From Alteromonas salexigens (GTDB lineage: Bacteria; Pseudomonadota; Gammaproteobacteria; Enterobacterales; Alteromonadaceae): a stretch of 64,000 bases of DNA. A program made the position numbers and the translations under genes. Below are positions 41,461 to 50,947 of the stretch, one piece after another. Under the pieces are notes generated by a model. That model ran no database searches and was not told the DNA's origin. It saw only the letters and a program-made list of their open reading frames with translations. The stretch is taken from the NCBI RefSeq assembly GCF_025628895.1, contig NZ_JAOTJC010000008.1, positions 1-64,000 of the forward strand, given 5' to 3'. Positions within the stretch are counted from its first letter, which is position 1. Every line of letters starts with the position of its first letter.

Positions 41461-42405
41461 TTATGGCATAAACCTGTCGCCTTCCCCCTTTATTACAGAT
41501 AAATGCTGACGCACGTCGCTGAGGTTTTCATAGGCGACTTCGTAATATTTAGGCGAAGCAGCAATAGCCTGTTCGAAGAAATATTCTGCTTCTTCGTAAC
41601 GTTGCTCCAGCATTAAAAAGTAGCCTAGGTCGTTATAGGCCTGGGCATCTTCCATTACACGTTTCAGTGTCTGAAAGGCCTTATTATATCGGCCCATTCT
41701 GGCATAAACTAACCCAAGGTTTGTCCAGCTTCGCTCGTAAGAGGGCGCAGCGTCGATAGCTTTATGGAATGCGCTAATTGAGGCGGAATAATTGCCCGAC
41801 AGGTAATGAGAATAGCCCATGTTAGTCAACACCACAGGTGAGTAAGGGGCTATTTGCAAGCTTAACGCGTACATTTCCTTTGCTTTATCGTAACTCCCCA
41901 TCAAATCATAAGCGACACCAAGGCCGTTATAAGCGTCTAGCGGAGAGGACGCGTCTGTGCCCGCGTAAAATGATTGTATATTGGCTTTTTCTTTGAGACG
42001 CGCCTGGTCCAGCGCCGTCACGCGGGCAAAGTAATCAGTGGCTTTCGCCAACTCTTTATTTTGCAAAAGAATTTTAGCCGCGTCTGTTAGTGCATTAATG
42101 TGTGTAGGCTCAGCATCGATAATTCGTTGAAGCATGTGCAGTGCAAATTGAGGCTTGCCCATTTGCTTATGCAGCTCTGCCACACGGTAGATGAGGTCTA
42201 TGTCTTTTGGTGCGTTTTCCAGTGCTTTCAAATAGTACACCAGCGCTTTGTCTTGCTCACCGGCCCGCTCATAATGCTTTGCCATTTCTTCTATTTGCGC
42301 TAAGGGTGCCTCCGCTTTTGCAGGGGCTTTTTGCACAGATGAAGGGGTGGTACTGCAAGCGCCTAACAGCACGAAAGAAATAACAACCAGGTTGCGTTTT
42401 ATCAT
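41461..42405 (-). CDS. tadD: TadD-like TPR lipoprotein
   Basis: 314 aa from ATG 42403-42405. Lipobox VLLGAC, then about six tetratricopeptide repeats (for example YNGLGVAYDLMGSYDKAKEMYALSLQIAP and WTNLGLVYARMGRYNKAFQTL). In Tad systems TadD is an outer-membrane-associated pilotin or assembly lipoprotein. Last gene of the tad operon. Confidence 0.85.
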   Translation of the reverse strand: MIKRNLVVISFVLLGACSTTPSSVQKAPAKAEAPLAQIEEMAKHYERAGEQDKALVYYLKALENAPKDIDLIYRVAELHKQMGKPQFALHMLQRIIDAEPTHINALTDAAKILLQNKELAKATDYFARVTALDQARLKEKANIQSFYAGTDASSPLDAYNGLGVAYDLMGSYDKAKEMYALSLQIAPYSPVVLTNMGYSHYLSGNYSASISAFHKAIDAAPSYERSWTNLGLVYARMGRYNKAFQTLKRVMEDAQAYNDLGYFLMLEQRYEEAEYFFEQAIAASPKYYEVAYENLSDVRQHLSVIKGEGDRFMP

Positions 42406-42419
42406 TGTCCTGCTTCCTT

Positions 42420-43394
42420 TTAAAATGCCGTATCCCATACTTCCATCACTTTAAGTATGGCAGGGCCGATTGCCACGATAAAAAACGATGGCCAAATGCA
42501 TACCATCATCGGGAATATCATTTTTACAGCAATTTTCGCAGCCATTTCTTCTGCTGCCTGTAGGCGCTTATCACGGTATTCGTCTGCATAAACCCGCACG
42601 GTTTCTGCGACGCCGGTGCCTAGTTTGATGCTTTGTACAATGACAGAGTTTAGGCCACGGATATCGTCCAGACCGGTGCGGTGGCCGAACTCTTCCAGCG
42701 CTTTTGACAGGGGGATGCCTACTTTTACTTTTTTGACTACCAGGCCAAGTTCATGAGAAAGCTCACTATGTACCGCTTTTAACTCGCGGCTTACACGTTG
42801 GAATGATTCCAGCAGCCCAAGTCCGGACTCACAGCAAACCACCAGTAAATCTAATGCATCCGGAAAGTGCTTGCGTAATTTACGCATGCGCTTCTCGGCT
42901 AACCTGGCTAATACAATACCCGGTAAAATAAAGCACCCTCCAACGATAAGAATAATGAGGTAAACAGAGACCATAGCGCTTTGGTCGGGGAAGAGCTTGT
43001 GGACAAGTGAGGCCAGCCCTATGCCGAATAACAGGGCCAGGAGCCTAATCGCATAGTACACCTTCAATGCGTTTTCGGAATGAAATCCGGCATGAATTAA
43101 CAGTTTTCGATTGTCTTTATCTTTATGGATTGTCTTGGCGAAAAACCTGTGGTTGCCGACCTTATTCAAGGTCGCTTCCAAGTAGTTCTGGTAACTAGAA
43201 CTCATATCGATCCCATCGGAGGAAGCGCGCAAGCGTTGAATTTGCTGACGAATGGGTGAGTAAGTCCCGCTTATGAGATAGAAGAGCGCCATAGCCATCA
43301 TTAGCCCTGCCAAAAGTGCGATGGCCAGAACGGCCATTTTGACCGTTTGTTCGTTAGTGGTGAGGGAGTACAGCAATCCCCGGAGATATTCCAT
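42420..43394 (-). CDS. tadC: Tad pilus inner-membrane platform protein TadC
   Basis: 324 aa. T2SS-F domain (about 180-300) with VCCESGLGLLESFQRVSRELKAVHSELSHELGLV and membrane helices near 20-40, 110-160 and the C-terminus (MIFPMMVCIWPSFFIVAIGPAIL). Pairs with TadB. Confidence 0.92.
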   Translation of the reverse strand: MEYLRGLLYSLTTNEQTVKMAVLAIALLAGLMMAMALFYLISGTYSPIRQQIQRLRASSDGIDMSSSYQNYLEATLNKVGNHRFFAKTIHKDKDNRKLLIHAGFHSENALKVYYAIRLLALLFGIGLASLVHKLFPDQSAMVSVYLIILIVGGCFILPGIVLARLAEKRMRKLRKHFPDALDLLVVCCESGLGLLESFQRVSRELKAVHSELSHELGLVVKKVKVGIPLSKALEEFGHRTGLDDIRGLNSVIVQSIKLGTGVAETVRVYADEYRDKRLQAAEEMAAKIAVKMIFPMMVCIWPSFFIVAIGPAILKVMEVWDTAF

Positions 43395-43395
43395 G

Positions 43396-44364
43396 CTATG
43401 CCTCTAGCTCAAGTAGCTTTTTAATCCAGATCGTACCCACCAACATACCAATCAACCCCCATTTCAACAGCTCATGGCCTTCTTCGGTAGTAAACAGTTC
43501 ACTTACATAAGTGGGGGTGGTCAGATACAACAGCGCAAATAATGCAAAGGGAAGCAGTACCAGGATCCAGCCACTTAGCCTCCCCTCAGCAGACAGGGTT
43601 TTAACTTTGCGGCGAAACTTAAATCGTTGTCTGATGAGTACCGACAGATTTTCAATATTTTCCGCGAGGTTGCCGCCCGTTTCTTTTTGAATGTTGACGG
43701 CGCTGGAAAATGCCATTGCTGAAGTGCTTGGCACCCGGCGTACAAACGCGAGCATGGCCGTTTTTAAGTCTGCTCCCAGGTTAATGCGTTGAAACAGAAG
43801 CTTCAGTTCATCACTCAAATCGCCTTTTAGTTCTTCAAATACCAGCTTTAACGCCTCATTGAACGCGTAGCCTGCCTGCAAGCCCCGTTTAAGAACGTCT
43901 AATGCTTCCGGAAATTGCTCCTCAATGCGATCCATTCTTTTGGCAATATCCCGCTGCAGCTTAAAGTGAAACGCAGCTAGGGTGGCGAGCCAGCAAACTC
44001 CAGAGACTAGTATGTCGCGGGTCACCAGCCACAGCAAAACAGATAAAAACGTACTGATGATACCTGCGATAGCCAGGTACTCATGGCCTAACATTTTCGA
44101 GCCGCTCAGTTCCAGCTTAAAGGTAAAGTCGCTCACCCAGGGAAGCTCTTCGATGGATTTTCTGAGCGCAGAGAGGTTGTTAAGTCGACTGTTAAGCAAT
44201 AGCTGTTTGGGAAAATACTGATCGGCGCTAATTAACGTATCCAATTGCTTTTTGAGCTCTTTGGTATCGGCTCGCTGAGGGCTGTTTACAGAAACGAACA
44301 GCAGTTGAGAAAGCATCACAACAGCCAGAAATACCAGTACGAGAAAGACGAGTTGTATGTCCAT
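43396..44364 (-). CDS. tadB: Tad pilus inner-membrane platform protein TadB
   Basis: 322 aa. Helices near 5-25, 105-135 and 265-315; T2SS-F domain containing FPEALDVLKRGLQAGYAFNEALKLVFEEL and MAFSSAVNIQKETGGNLAENIENLS. One base separates it from tadC. Confidence 0.92.
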   Translation of the reverse strand: MDIQLVFLVLVFLAVVMLSQLLFVSVNSPQRADTKELKKQLDTLISADQYFPKQLLLNSRLNNLSALRKSIEELPWVSDFTFKLELSGSKMLGHEYLAIAGIISTFLSVLLWLVTRDILVSGVCWLATLAAFHFKLQRDIAKRMDRIEEQFPEALDVLKRGLQAGYAFNEALKLVFEELKGDLSDELKLLFQRINLGADLKTAMLAFVRRVPSTSAMAFSSAVNIQKETGGNLAENIENLSVLIRQRFKFRRKVKTLSAEGRLSGWILVLLPFALFALLYLTTPTYVSELFTTEEGHELLKWGLIGMLVGTIWIKKLLELEA

Positions 44365-44373
44365 GGCCGGCTC

Positions 44374-45693
44374 CTAAAAGAAAATCTCTTTGTCTACACC
44401 AAATATTTTGTGGGGCATTTCAATGCCCATTGCCACGAGCTTGCGATGAAACAGTGGCACCACGCCGGTGGCTTTGAAGTTACCGTCTACCTTGTTATCG
44501 CGGGTGAGGCCGTGCCGCTCGAATTTGAAGAGCTCGGACATAGTAATTGTCTCCCCTTCCATCCCGGTTACCTCTTGTATGCTTATGATTCGGCGACTAC
44601 CGTCTTCGAGGCGTTGGGTCTGGATAACCAGGTCAATGGCAGAAGCAATTTGCGCACGAATGTTGCGCACAGGCATATCAAATCCCCCCATGCAAATCAT
44701 GTTCTCCAGTCGGCCCAGCGCATCACGTGGACTGTTTGCGTGCAAGGTGGCCAGCGAGCCCTCATGGCCGGTATTCATGGCTGCCAGCATATCAATAGCT
44801 TCTGCACCACGAACCTCACCGATGACAATACGATCAGGACGCATCCGCAGGCAGTTTTTAACCAGATCGCGCTGGGTCACTTCGCCCTTGCCCTCAATGT
44901 TAGGAGGGCGGGTTTCAAGCCTTACCGTGTGTGGTTGCTGGAGTTGCAATTCGGCAGAGTCTTCGATGGTAATAATTCGTTCGTCGCCGGGAATGTAACT
45001 GGACACGATATTAAGCAGGGTGGTTTTACCACTACCGGTGCCGCCGGAAATTAATACGTTGAGTTTGCCTTTGACCGCCCCTTTTAGCAGGGTATCCATG
45101 TCAGCCGTCATTGAACCATAGTCAATGAGCTGGGCAACGGTAAGCTTTTCAACGGTGAACCGCCGGATGGACAGAGAGGGGCCGTCCAGCGCGAGTGGGG
45201 GGATAATTGCGTTCACCCGGCTACCGTCTTCAAGGCGCGCATCCACCATCGGGGATGACTCATCTACGCGGCGGCCAATCCGTGATACGATCCGATCGAT
45301 AATGCTCAGTAAGTGCCGGTTGTCGTAAAAGCGCACGGCTGCACGTTCCAGCTTGCCGGCGCGTTCTACATAAATGTTATTAAAGTTATTTACCAAAATA
45401 TCCGAAATTGAGGTGTCTGACATCAGCACTTCAAGGGGGCCAAGGCCAAGTATTTCGTCCAGCACCAGTCGGGTAATTACCTCACGTGTGGCCATATTGA
45501 TGGGGCGGGGGTAGTTTTCAAGTAGCTTGCGGCAGCACTCAGTGATTTGCTGTCTGGCAGTCGTTTCCTCTATTTTTTCCAACATGGATGGGTCCAGCAT
45601 ATTCAGAACCTCACTGAACACTTCCTGCTTGGTATCGATATCAGCGGAGGTAAGCTGTTCATACGGATCGATAAAATGTTGTTCACCGTCCAT
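44374..45693 (-). CDS. tadA: Tad pilus assembly ATPase TadA/CpaF
   Basis: 439 aa. Secretion ATPase with Walker A GGTGSGKT (217-224), Asp box [61 protein letters not shown]. Powers pilus extension and retraction in Tad systems. Its ATG overlaps the tadZ stop. Confidence 0.95.
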   Translation of the reverse strand: MDGEQHFIDPYEQLTSADIDTKQEVFSEVLNMLDPSMLEKIEETTARQQITECCRKLLENYPRPINMATREVITRLVLDEILGLGPLEVLMSDTSISDILVNNFNNIYVERAGKLERAAVRFYDNRHLLSIIDRIVSRIGRRVDESSPMVDARLEDGSRVNAIIPPLALDGPSLSIRRFTVEKLTVAQLIDYGSMTADMDTLLKGAVKGKLNVLISGGTGSGKTTLLNIVSSYIPGDERIITIEDSAELQLQQPHTVRLETRPPNIEGKGEVTQRDLVKNCLRMRPDRIVIGEVRGAEAIDMLAAMNTGHEGSLATLHANSPRDALGRLENMICMGGFDMPVRNIRAQIASAIDLVIQTQRLEDGSRRIISIQEVTGMEGETITMSELFKFERHGLTRDNKVDGNFKATGVVPLFHRKLVAMGIEMPHKIFGVDKEIFF

Positions 45694-46928
45694 TATCTAC
45701 TCCTTAACAGTCTGCGGAAAAAACCTGCTTTTTCTTTGCAGGGGGCGTCTGGCTTTATCTCAGTTGCGAAGCAAACAATGCGCTCTAATTCTGCGGACAG
45801 CTTTTTGTGGTTAGCTAAGGACTCTAAAGGCCGGCCCAGGTCGGTACGCAATTTTGCCAGTGCAAAATTGTTTCCAATGGTGAAAGTTTGCTTAATGCCC
45901 AGTACAGACTGCACATCACCGAGTGTGATTTCCCCCTGGTCCGGGACGAAGCGATTGATGATGACTGCAACTTTTTTCGAGCTCATATCAATGTGACTGC
46001 GAAGCTCCGTCAGCATGGCTTTGGTTTCTCGAAGGGAGGCAACACTGAGCTGCATCACCACCAGTATGGTAGAGCTATGCGACAATAATGGGAGCGTCTG
46101 ATATTCAAGTCCTTTCGACATGTCGACAAATACTTCGTCAAACGCCTGCCTTATTTTCCAGCTTAACTTGTTTAAATTCTGCGGCGAGTGGGCATCCTGC
46201 TTGAGGCGTGAAAAAGGGGTGTTGCCAATAAGGTGGGTAGTGTCTTTACTCGTCATCATAGATCGAATTGCCGCTTCATCCAGCTTTTCCAGCTCCCCTA
46301 TTGCCTGGTCAATGGTAAATCGGCTTTCAAATCGTAAGCCATGTGCTAGCGAAGGGTAGTTGAAGTCTGCATCCAGCAATGCCAGCTGCTTCGTAGTGAG
46401 TTCAGAAAATACCTCGCTCATACAACAGGTGATAAAGGTGGCGCCGGAACCGGCCTTACCATTAATAATCGAGGTAAGCGGAGCAATACGCTGAGACTGG
46501 CTTACTGCGTCGGCGATATTGACCAGCGCCTGGTGCAATGTTTCGGTGACTTCCGTGGCGGGCAATAGATCGTCAACTTTATGCTGTACCGCCAGTTTCG
46601 CTATTTCAGTGGTCAGGTTCTCACAGATAAGTAACCGGTGTGGGACCTTGTGCACCAACCGTTGCAGAAGAGTGCTGGCACCCGCCGGAGACTCTACATA
46701 CACGACGGCAACATGAAACTTGCTGAGGTCTTTGGGTAGGGTGTCAGTGAAAGTGGCTTCCAGCATATCATCATGGTCCACCTGTGGCCCGACAAGGCTT
46801 TTTACCTGACTCGACGTAGACATGATTAACACGTTGAGCCGGCTTGAAAGATTAGGCCGCGACAGTTTTTGTGCCGCCACAACTGGGGTCGGGTAATCGA
46901 TAACGCAGGAGGTGCTTTCATTGTTCAT
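45693..46928 (-). CDS. tadZ: TadZ/CpaE-like polar localisation protein, atypical P-loop
   Basis: 411 aa from ATG 46926-46928, with AAGGA upstream; ATG 46946 is an alternative. An N-terminal receiver-like region (about 30-125) lacks the usual phosphorylation residues. A ParA/MinD-like domain follows from about 150. The P-loop reads GKAGSGAT (157-164), lacking the catalytic lysine expected before Thr. Asp in ALLDADFNYPSLAHGLRF and the switch EVFVDMSKGLEYQTLPLLSHS are kept. TadZ marks the pole for Tad assembly. ATP hydrolysis is probably weak or absent. Confidence 0.85.
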   Translation of the reverse strand: MNNESTSCVIDYPTPVVAAQKLSRPNLSSRLNVLIMSTSSQVKSLVGPQVDHDDMLEATFTDTLPKDLSKFHVAVVYVESPAGASTLLQRLVHKVPHRLLICENLTTEIAKLAVQHKVDDLLPATEVTETLHQALVNIADAVSQSQRIAPLTSIINGKAGSGATFITCCMSEVFSELTTKQLALLDADFNYPSLAHGLRFESRFTIDQAIGELEKLDEAAIRSMMTSKDTTHLIGNTPFSRLKQDAHSPQNLNKLSWKIRQAFDEVFVDMSKGLEYQTLPLLSHSSTILVVMQLSVASLRETKAMLTELRSHIDMSSKKVAVIINRFVPDQGEITLGDVQSVLGIKQTFTIGNNFALAKLRTDLGRPLESLANHKKLSAELERIVCFATEIKPDAPCKEKAGFFRRLLRSR

Positions 46929-46962
46929 AGTGCTGTCCTTATCCATAGTACGTTCTCATTAG

Positions 46963-47430
46963 TCAGCTACCATCACAGACCGTATAGCCCCAGCGTGTCA
47001 CTCCCAGACTCTCCCTGGGGAGTGTTGAGGCGAAGTTCGGGGAGTTAAGGGTCAGAGCCAGCCCCGGCACCAAAAAGTCGTGCTGATAATTGATGATTTC
47101 AGCCCTTACCAGGTCAATTTGCCCATAAGATGTGGCTGTGGCGCCCTCCTCGGTGAGATAACTAACGGCAATATTGGCGGCCGAGAAGTTAGGGATTAAC
47201 GGCATGAGGTCAGTAACCGCATAAATGATGGCGTTATTGTCCGCCAGCTGGTTTTCCTGGTCGAAGTCACAAACCACTACCAGCCGGGCTACTCGCCTGC
47301 TGGCTTCGGTAATGACATTCCAGGTGAAAAACAAGCGACCCACCTCAAAAACACTGAAAAGGACAAGAAAAAACACTGTTCCCACTACAGCAAACTCCAC
47401 CGAGTAAACGCCTCGCTGATTGTGCTTCAC
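46963..47430 (-). CDS. tadE: TadE-like pseudopilin, 155 aa
   Basis: Short positive leader with RGVYSVEFAVVGTVFFLVLFSVFEVGRLFF, the TadE/TadG pseudopilin N-terminal helix. One of two TadE-like genes in tandem; the frame overlaps the upstream one by four bases. Minor pilins of this type are processed by TadV. Confidence 0.85.
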   Translation of the reverse strand: MKHNQRGVYSVEFAVVGTVFFLVLFSVFEVGRLFFTWNVITEASRRVARLVVVCDFDQENQLADNNAIIYAVTDLMPLIPNFSAANIAVSYLTEEGATATSYGQIDLVRAEIINYQHDFLVPGLALTLNSPNFASTLPRESLGVTRWGYTVCDGS

Positions 47431-47885
47431 TGGGATGCCCTCATGGTGTACGCCACCGTCATGGGGAACGCCAGTGATATACCCCCATCCCCGGTGAGTG
47501 AAAACAAGGAATCAGAAAATATCGGTGTCCACTGATATGAAACGGTAATGGTTACCCAGTCGCCGCTGAGAGAATAGCTGATATCGGCAGCGGCTAATCC
47601 GGGCAGAAGTTCGCTCTGACCGTTGGTATCACCAGATATGATCAGGTTCGAGGTTTTGGTTTTCAGGCTATCTGGCAGGGAGGGGATCCCGGTATTCCCC
47701 TGGTAGGCCCGATCGCTGATATAGCGGCCGGCGTCACGCACTGAGTTGGTGAGCGCGTTGTACTGATATAACAATCTGCCAAACTCCGCCGTAGCGAAAA
47801 TCAGAAAAAATAATAGCGGCGCGATCAGAGTGAATTCTATGACCGCCACCCCCCGTTGATGAGTAAACGCTGTGATCCTAGGCAT
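47427..47885 (-). CDS. tadE: TadE-like pseudopilin, 152 aa
   Basis: Start at ATG 47883-47885 (MPRITAFTHQRGVAVIEFTLIAPLLFF). Overlaps the end of the tadG-like gene by eight bases. Same architecture as the next gene but diverged, so the two may play TadE and TadF roles; TadF is not otherwise present. Confidence 0.85.
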   Translation of the reverse strand: MPRITAFTHQRGVAVIEFTLIAPLLFFLIFATAEFGRLLYQYNALTNSVRDAGRYISDRAYQGNTGIPSLPDSLKTKTSNLIISGDTNGQSELLPGLAAADISYSLSGDWVTITVSYQWTPIFSDSLFSLTGDGGISLAFPMTVAYTMRASQ

Positions 47886-49191
47886 CAGTTTTCCCCGCGT
47901 GATATAGCACCAGCTTATAAGGGCCTGCATTATCCGCAGCATTGCCGGAGGGCACGCCTTCGCTATTGCAGGATTCTATATATTCCCCAATAACATAAGC
48001 GTCAGTACCTTTTTGTTGTACAGCCTGTGTCATGAAAAAGCACGCCGAGCCAAAATATCCCAGCTGGTCGGCACCATTGCTCTGGCCATCACAGTCACCC
48101 ACCAGAATTTGTAATATCCGCCGCTCCACCCGCGCAGGGTCTGGAGCGACTATATCCCCGTTATGATTTACATCGCTGCAGACCGCTGCATTAGAGTCGG
48201 CGGTGGCCGTGTCGGTGAGGTATTCGTTATACCGATACGCGTTAGCGTATTGTTCCGAGGTGGTATCCAGGTTGTCGTCTGCATCCAGCGGAATATGCTC
48301 GCCCTCGCAGGTATTGAGATCTCGTGGGTGCTCAATATTGTTAATCTGCCCCCCCTGCCACTCGCCCATCCGGGTGTTCAGCCCCTGTGCCACAGGACCT
48401 ACTGAATTACCCGGTTCGGTATCAATCTGCCCATCTGCGGCGGTAGGGTCGGCCGTAAAACATTGCTCGCCATTATAATCTTCACCGGCCATGGCTTTAC
48501 GGACATCTGCGGCGCCGGAGGCTCCTTCCAGCCTTACCAGCTGGAAATTTCCAGGGCCAATAGGAGAGCTGGTATTGGAGCTAATTTTTAGCAGTTGCAA
48601 TTGGCCAATAGGTAAGCCGAAGTTATCCGATGGGTCGTTGTTTGCACCACACACCACCATGGGCACCAGATTGCTGTAACACTCCACTAACGCGGTACTA
48701 GGGCCAGAGACCGCACTGGCACTGATTTGTTTATTCAGTCCCAGTACCTGAGCTAAGAAGTTATCCAGCGAAATCCCCGTTACACCTACCCGAATGTAGG
48801 TGGCTGTGGCACTGGCGGTAGGCATAAACGGGTCAGGTCGCTCTGAAAACTCAACGAACAACTGTTGCGTCACGCTTTCGCTATAAATATCTGCCGCACT
48901 TAAATCCAGGGTGTCGGCAATTTCACTGAATTCTGCGAATGTCAGGTTTTCAGCAATAATATCGACCACCGCCTGACGTGCGTCATCCTGGTTGCCGCCC
49001 TGATCAAGCTCACTGGCGCCGCTTAACGCGGCGGCATCGACCAGTAGTTGAAGCCTGGATTTATTCAGCAGCAGGTGACCCCCATCCAGCGCCATAGCCG
49101 CGGTGCCGAGCATGGCCAGAAAGCCAATGCAAAAGAGCACCAAAATATTGCCGGTTTGCTTTTGAATGTGGTGGGGAGGCAAGATAGTCAT
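47878..49191 (-). CDS. tadG: TadG-like pilus assembly protein
   Basis: 437 aa. N-terminal helix of the Tad/TadG family (GNILVLFCIGFLAMLGTAAMALDGGHLLLNKSRLQ...AAALSGA). The rest is predicted exported, rich in Asp and Asn with several Cys, and without a recognisable von Willebrand domain. TadG-like proteins are pseudopilin-associated components of the envelope complex. Confidence 0.82.
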   Translation of the reverse strand: MTILPPHHIQKQTGNILVLFCIGFLAMLGTAAMALDGGHLLLNKSRLQLLVDAAALSGASELDQGGNQDDARQAVVDIIAENLTFAEFSEIADTLDLSAADIYSESVTQQLFVEFSERPDPFMPTASATATYIRVGVTGISLDNFLAQVLGLNKQISASAVSGPSTALVECYSNLVPMVVCGANNDPSDNFGLPIGQLQLLKISSNTSSPIGPGNFQLVRLEGASGAADVRKAMAGEDYNGEQCFTADPTAADGQIDTEPGNSVGPVAQGLNTRMGEWQGGQINNIEHPRDLNTCEGEHIPLDADDNLDTTSEQYANAYRYNEYLTDTATADSNAAVCSDVNHNGDIVAPDPARVERRILQILVGDCDGQSNGADQLGYFGSACFFMTQAVQQKGTDAYVIGEYIESCNSEGVPSGNAADNAGPYKLVLYHAGKTDA

Positions 49192-49199
49192 GTGTTTAC

Positions 49200-49460
49200 C
49201 TATTTATTTCCTTTGTCGCCCTGTGTTTCTACTCTGCGACCTTCTTTGTTGGTATAGACACTGTCTCGGTAGTTATCGGCCGCGTGTTTACCGTAATCAC
49301 CCTGAAGTTCCCGGGTAATACCGTCATTATTCACCGGCGCTTCATGATCGAGAGTCTGCAGCGCAATAATCTCCTGCGTGGCGTGAGCGGTTTGATAATG
49401 AGGTGCCTGAGCACAACCAGCAATGGCTAAGGTCATACAAGTAAGGGTAATAGTACGCAT
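49200..49460 (-). CDS. small lipoprotein of the tad locus, 86 aa
   Basis: Lipobox AIAGC at residues 12-16. The charged mature part ends KEGRRVETQGDKGNK. The start overlaps the secretin stop (TAATG), so it is translationally coupled. The position suggests a RcpB-like or secretin pilotin role, but the sequence does not resemble RcpB. Function inferred from position only. Confidence 0.7.
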   Translation of the reverse strand: MRTITLTCMTLAIAGCAQAPHYQTAHATQEIIALQTLDHEAPVNNDGITRELQGDYGKHAADNYRDSVYTNKEGRRVETQGDKGNK

Positions 49461-50947
49461 TAGTAAGTACCTCCATGCTGTTCGATGTCGTGCCCGTAAC
49501 GGCTGTCGGTGCCCCCGTTCGAGGGTAAAATATCGTAAGGGGATTCCACGTTGTATGAACGGCTTTCACTATGGTGAGTAACCTGCTGCGTGGGCTCGCC
49601 CATCAGATAGAATTTCAGATCGGAGACGGGCACGAAGCCATCGGTGGGTAACGACACCCCAGCTTTATTAAACGGACGGACCAGGCGAGGGGTAACCATA
49701 ATCACCAGTTCGGACTGGCCACTCACAAACTGCTGGCTGCGGAATAGCTGACCCAGAATCGGGATGTCGCCCAAACCAGGGAAGCGTTCGATGTTTTCCC
49801 GTAAGTTATCAGACAGCAAACCGCCAATGGCCAGCGTCTGCCCGTCACCTAACTCCACGGTGGTTTCTGAGGTCCGTTTGATAATCGACGGAATAATCAA
49901 TGAGCTGTTGGTACCGGTAGGGGTAATACCGACTGTATTAGCATTGGATATTTCGCTGACCAGCACTTTCAGATTGAGATTGATTTTCCCGCTATCTAGC
50001 ACAGTGGGAACAAAACCCACGCCCACACCAAACTCACGGAACTGAATAGCAATGCCATCTTCTCTGGGGACGGGGATGGGAAATTCACCGCCGGATAAAA
50101 ACTCTGCTTTTTGCCCGCTTAATGCGGTCAGGTTTGGCTCTGCGAGTATTTTGGCCATGCCATTTTCTTTCGCAATATCCAGCGCAACATTGAAAAACAC
50201 GTTGCCGTCGATGTACTCGCCAATAACGCCATTAGAAAATTCATAGGGCGAGCCCTGGGTGACGAAGTTGTAAAACTCGGCACCACGGATGAGGCTGGCG
50301 TCCCAGTGGTTGTCATCCAGCATGCTCAGCAAATTGAGGTCCACATTAAACGAGCGACTAACCTCAGTACTCATTTCCGCCACGACCACCTCCAGCATTA
50401 CCTGATGTCCGCCGCCAACGCTGAGTAGATTCAGTACCTGACTGTTGTCGTCTTCTCCGGCGGCTACTGCGTAGGCATGGGCCAAATCCACGGCTTTATT
50501 CATTTGCATGAGGGAGGACGTTTCGCCACTTAATACCAGCTGGCCCTGAGAGGTGTGCACATTAATATTCTCTTCGGGCAGAAAACGATGCAGACGTTCA
50601 CGCAGGCTAACCAAATCGTGAGTAATCTCGATATTGATCACATCCACCAGGGCATCATCCTCGTCCCATACCATGACATTGGTGGTGCCAAGCTTTTTGC
50701 CTACAATGTAGAGCTCTTTTTGACGCAAAATTAAGATGTCGGCAATCTCTGGGTTACCTACCGAAACTCGTTGGGCGCCGCGCTTAAGATGCAGGTTCCG
50801 GGACTTATATATAGGTACGTGTATGGCGCTGTGTTTATCCGTGACTGGACCACCGGCATGAGCGGGTTGCATAATTATTAGCATCCATACCGCCAGAACG
50901 AGGGTGACACATATCGCACCCCGGTTAATCATCTGCAATAGTTTCAT
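49460..50947 (-). CDS. rcpA: Tad secretin RcpA/CpaC
   Basis: 495 aa. Signal peptide, pilus-formation N-terminal domain (RGAQRVSVGNPEIADILILRQKELYIVGKKLGTTNVMVWD), a BON-like segment, then the secretin domain with GGEFPIPVPREDG, VELGDGQTLAIGGLLSDN and ELVIMVTPRLVRP. Forms the outer-membrane channel for the Flp pilus. One base overlaps the cpaB stop. Confidence 0.93.
   Translation of the reverse strand: MKLLQMINRGAICVTLVLAVWMLIIMQPAHAGGPVTDKHSAIHVPIYKSRNLHLKRGAQRVSVGNPEIADILILRQKELYIVGKKLGTTNVMVWDEDDALVDVINIEITHDLVSLRERLHRFLPEENINVHTSQGQLVLSGETSSLMQMNKAVDLAHAYAVAAGEDDNSQVLNLLSVGGGHQVMLEVVVAEMSTEVSRSFNVDLNLLSMLDDNHWDASLIRGAEFYNFVTQGSPYEFSNGVIGEYIDGNVFFNVALDIAKENGMAKILAEPNLTALSGQKAEFLSGGEFPIPVPREDGIAIQFREFGVGVGFVPTVLDSGKINLNLKVLVSEISNANTVGITPTGTNSSLIIPSIIKRTSETTVELGDGQTLAIGGLLSDNLRENIERFPGLGDIPILGQLFRSQQFVSGQSELVIMVTPRLVRPFNKAGVSLPTDGFVPVSDLKFYLMGEPTQQVTHHSESRSYNVESPYDILPSNGGTDSRYGHDIEQHGGTY

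Noticed and set aside
44245..45054. 269-codon plus-strand frame opposite tadA/tadB
   Set aside because: Antisense to the clear tadA and tadB genes and without a family match; it is a composition shadow.
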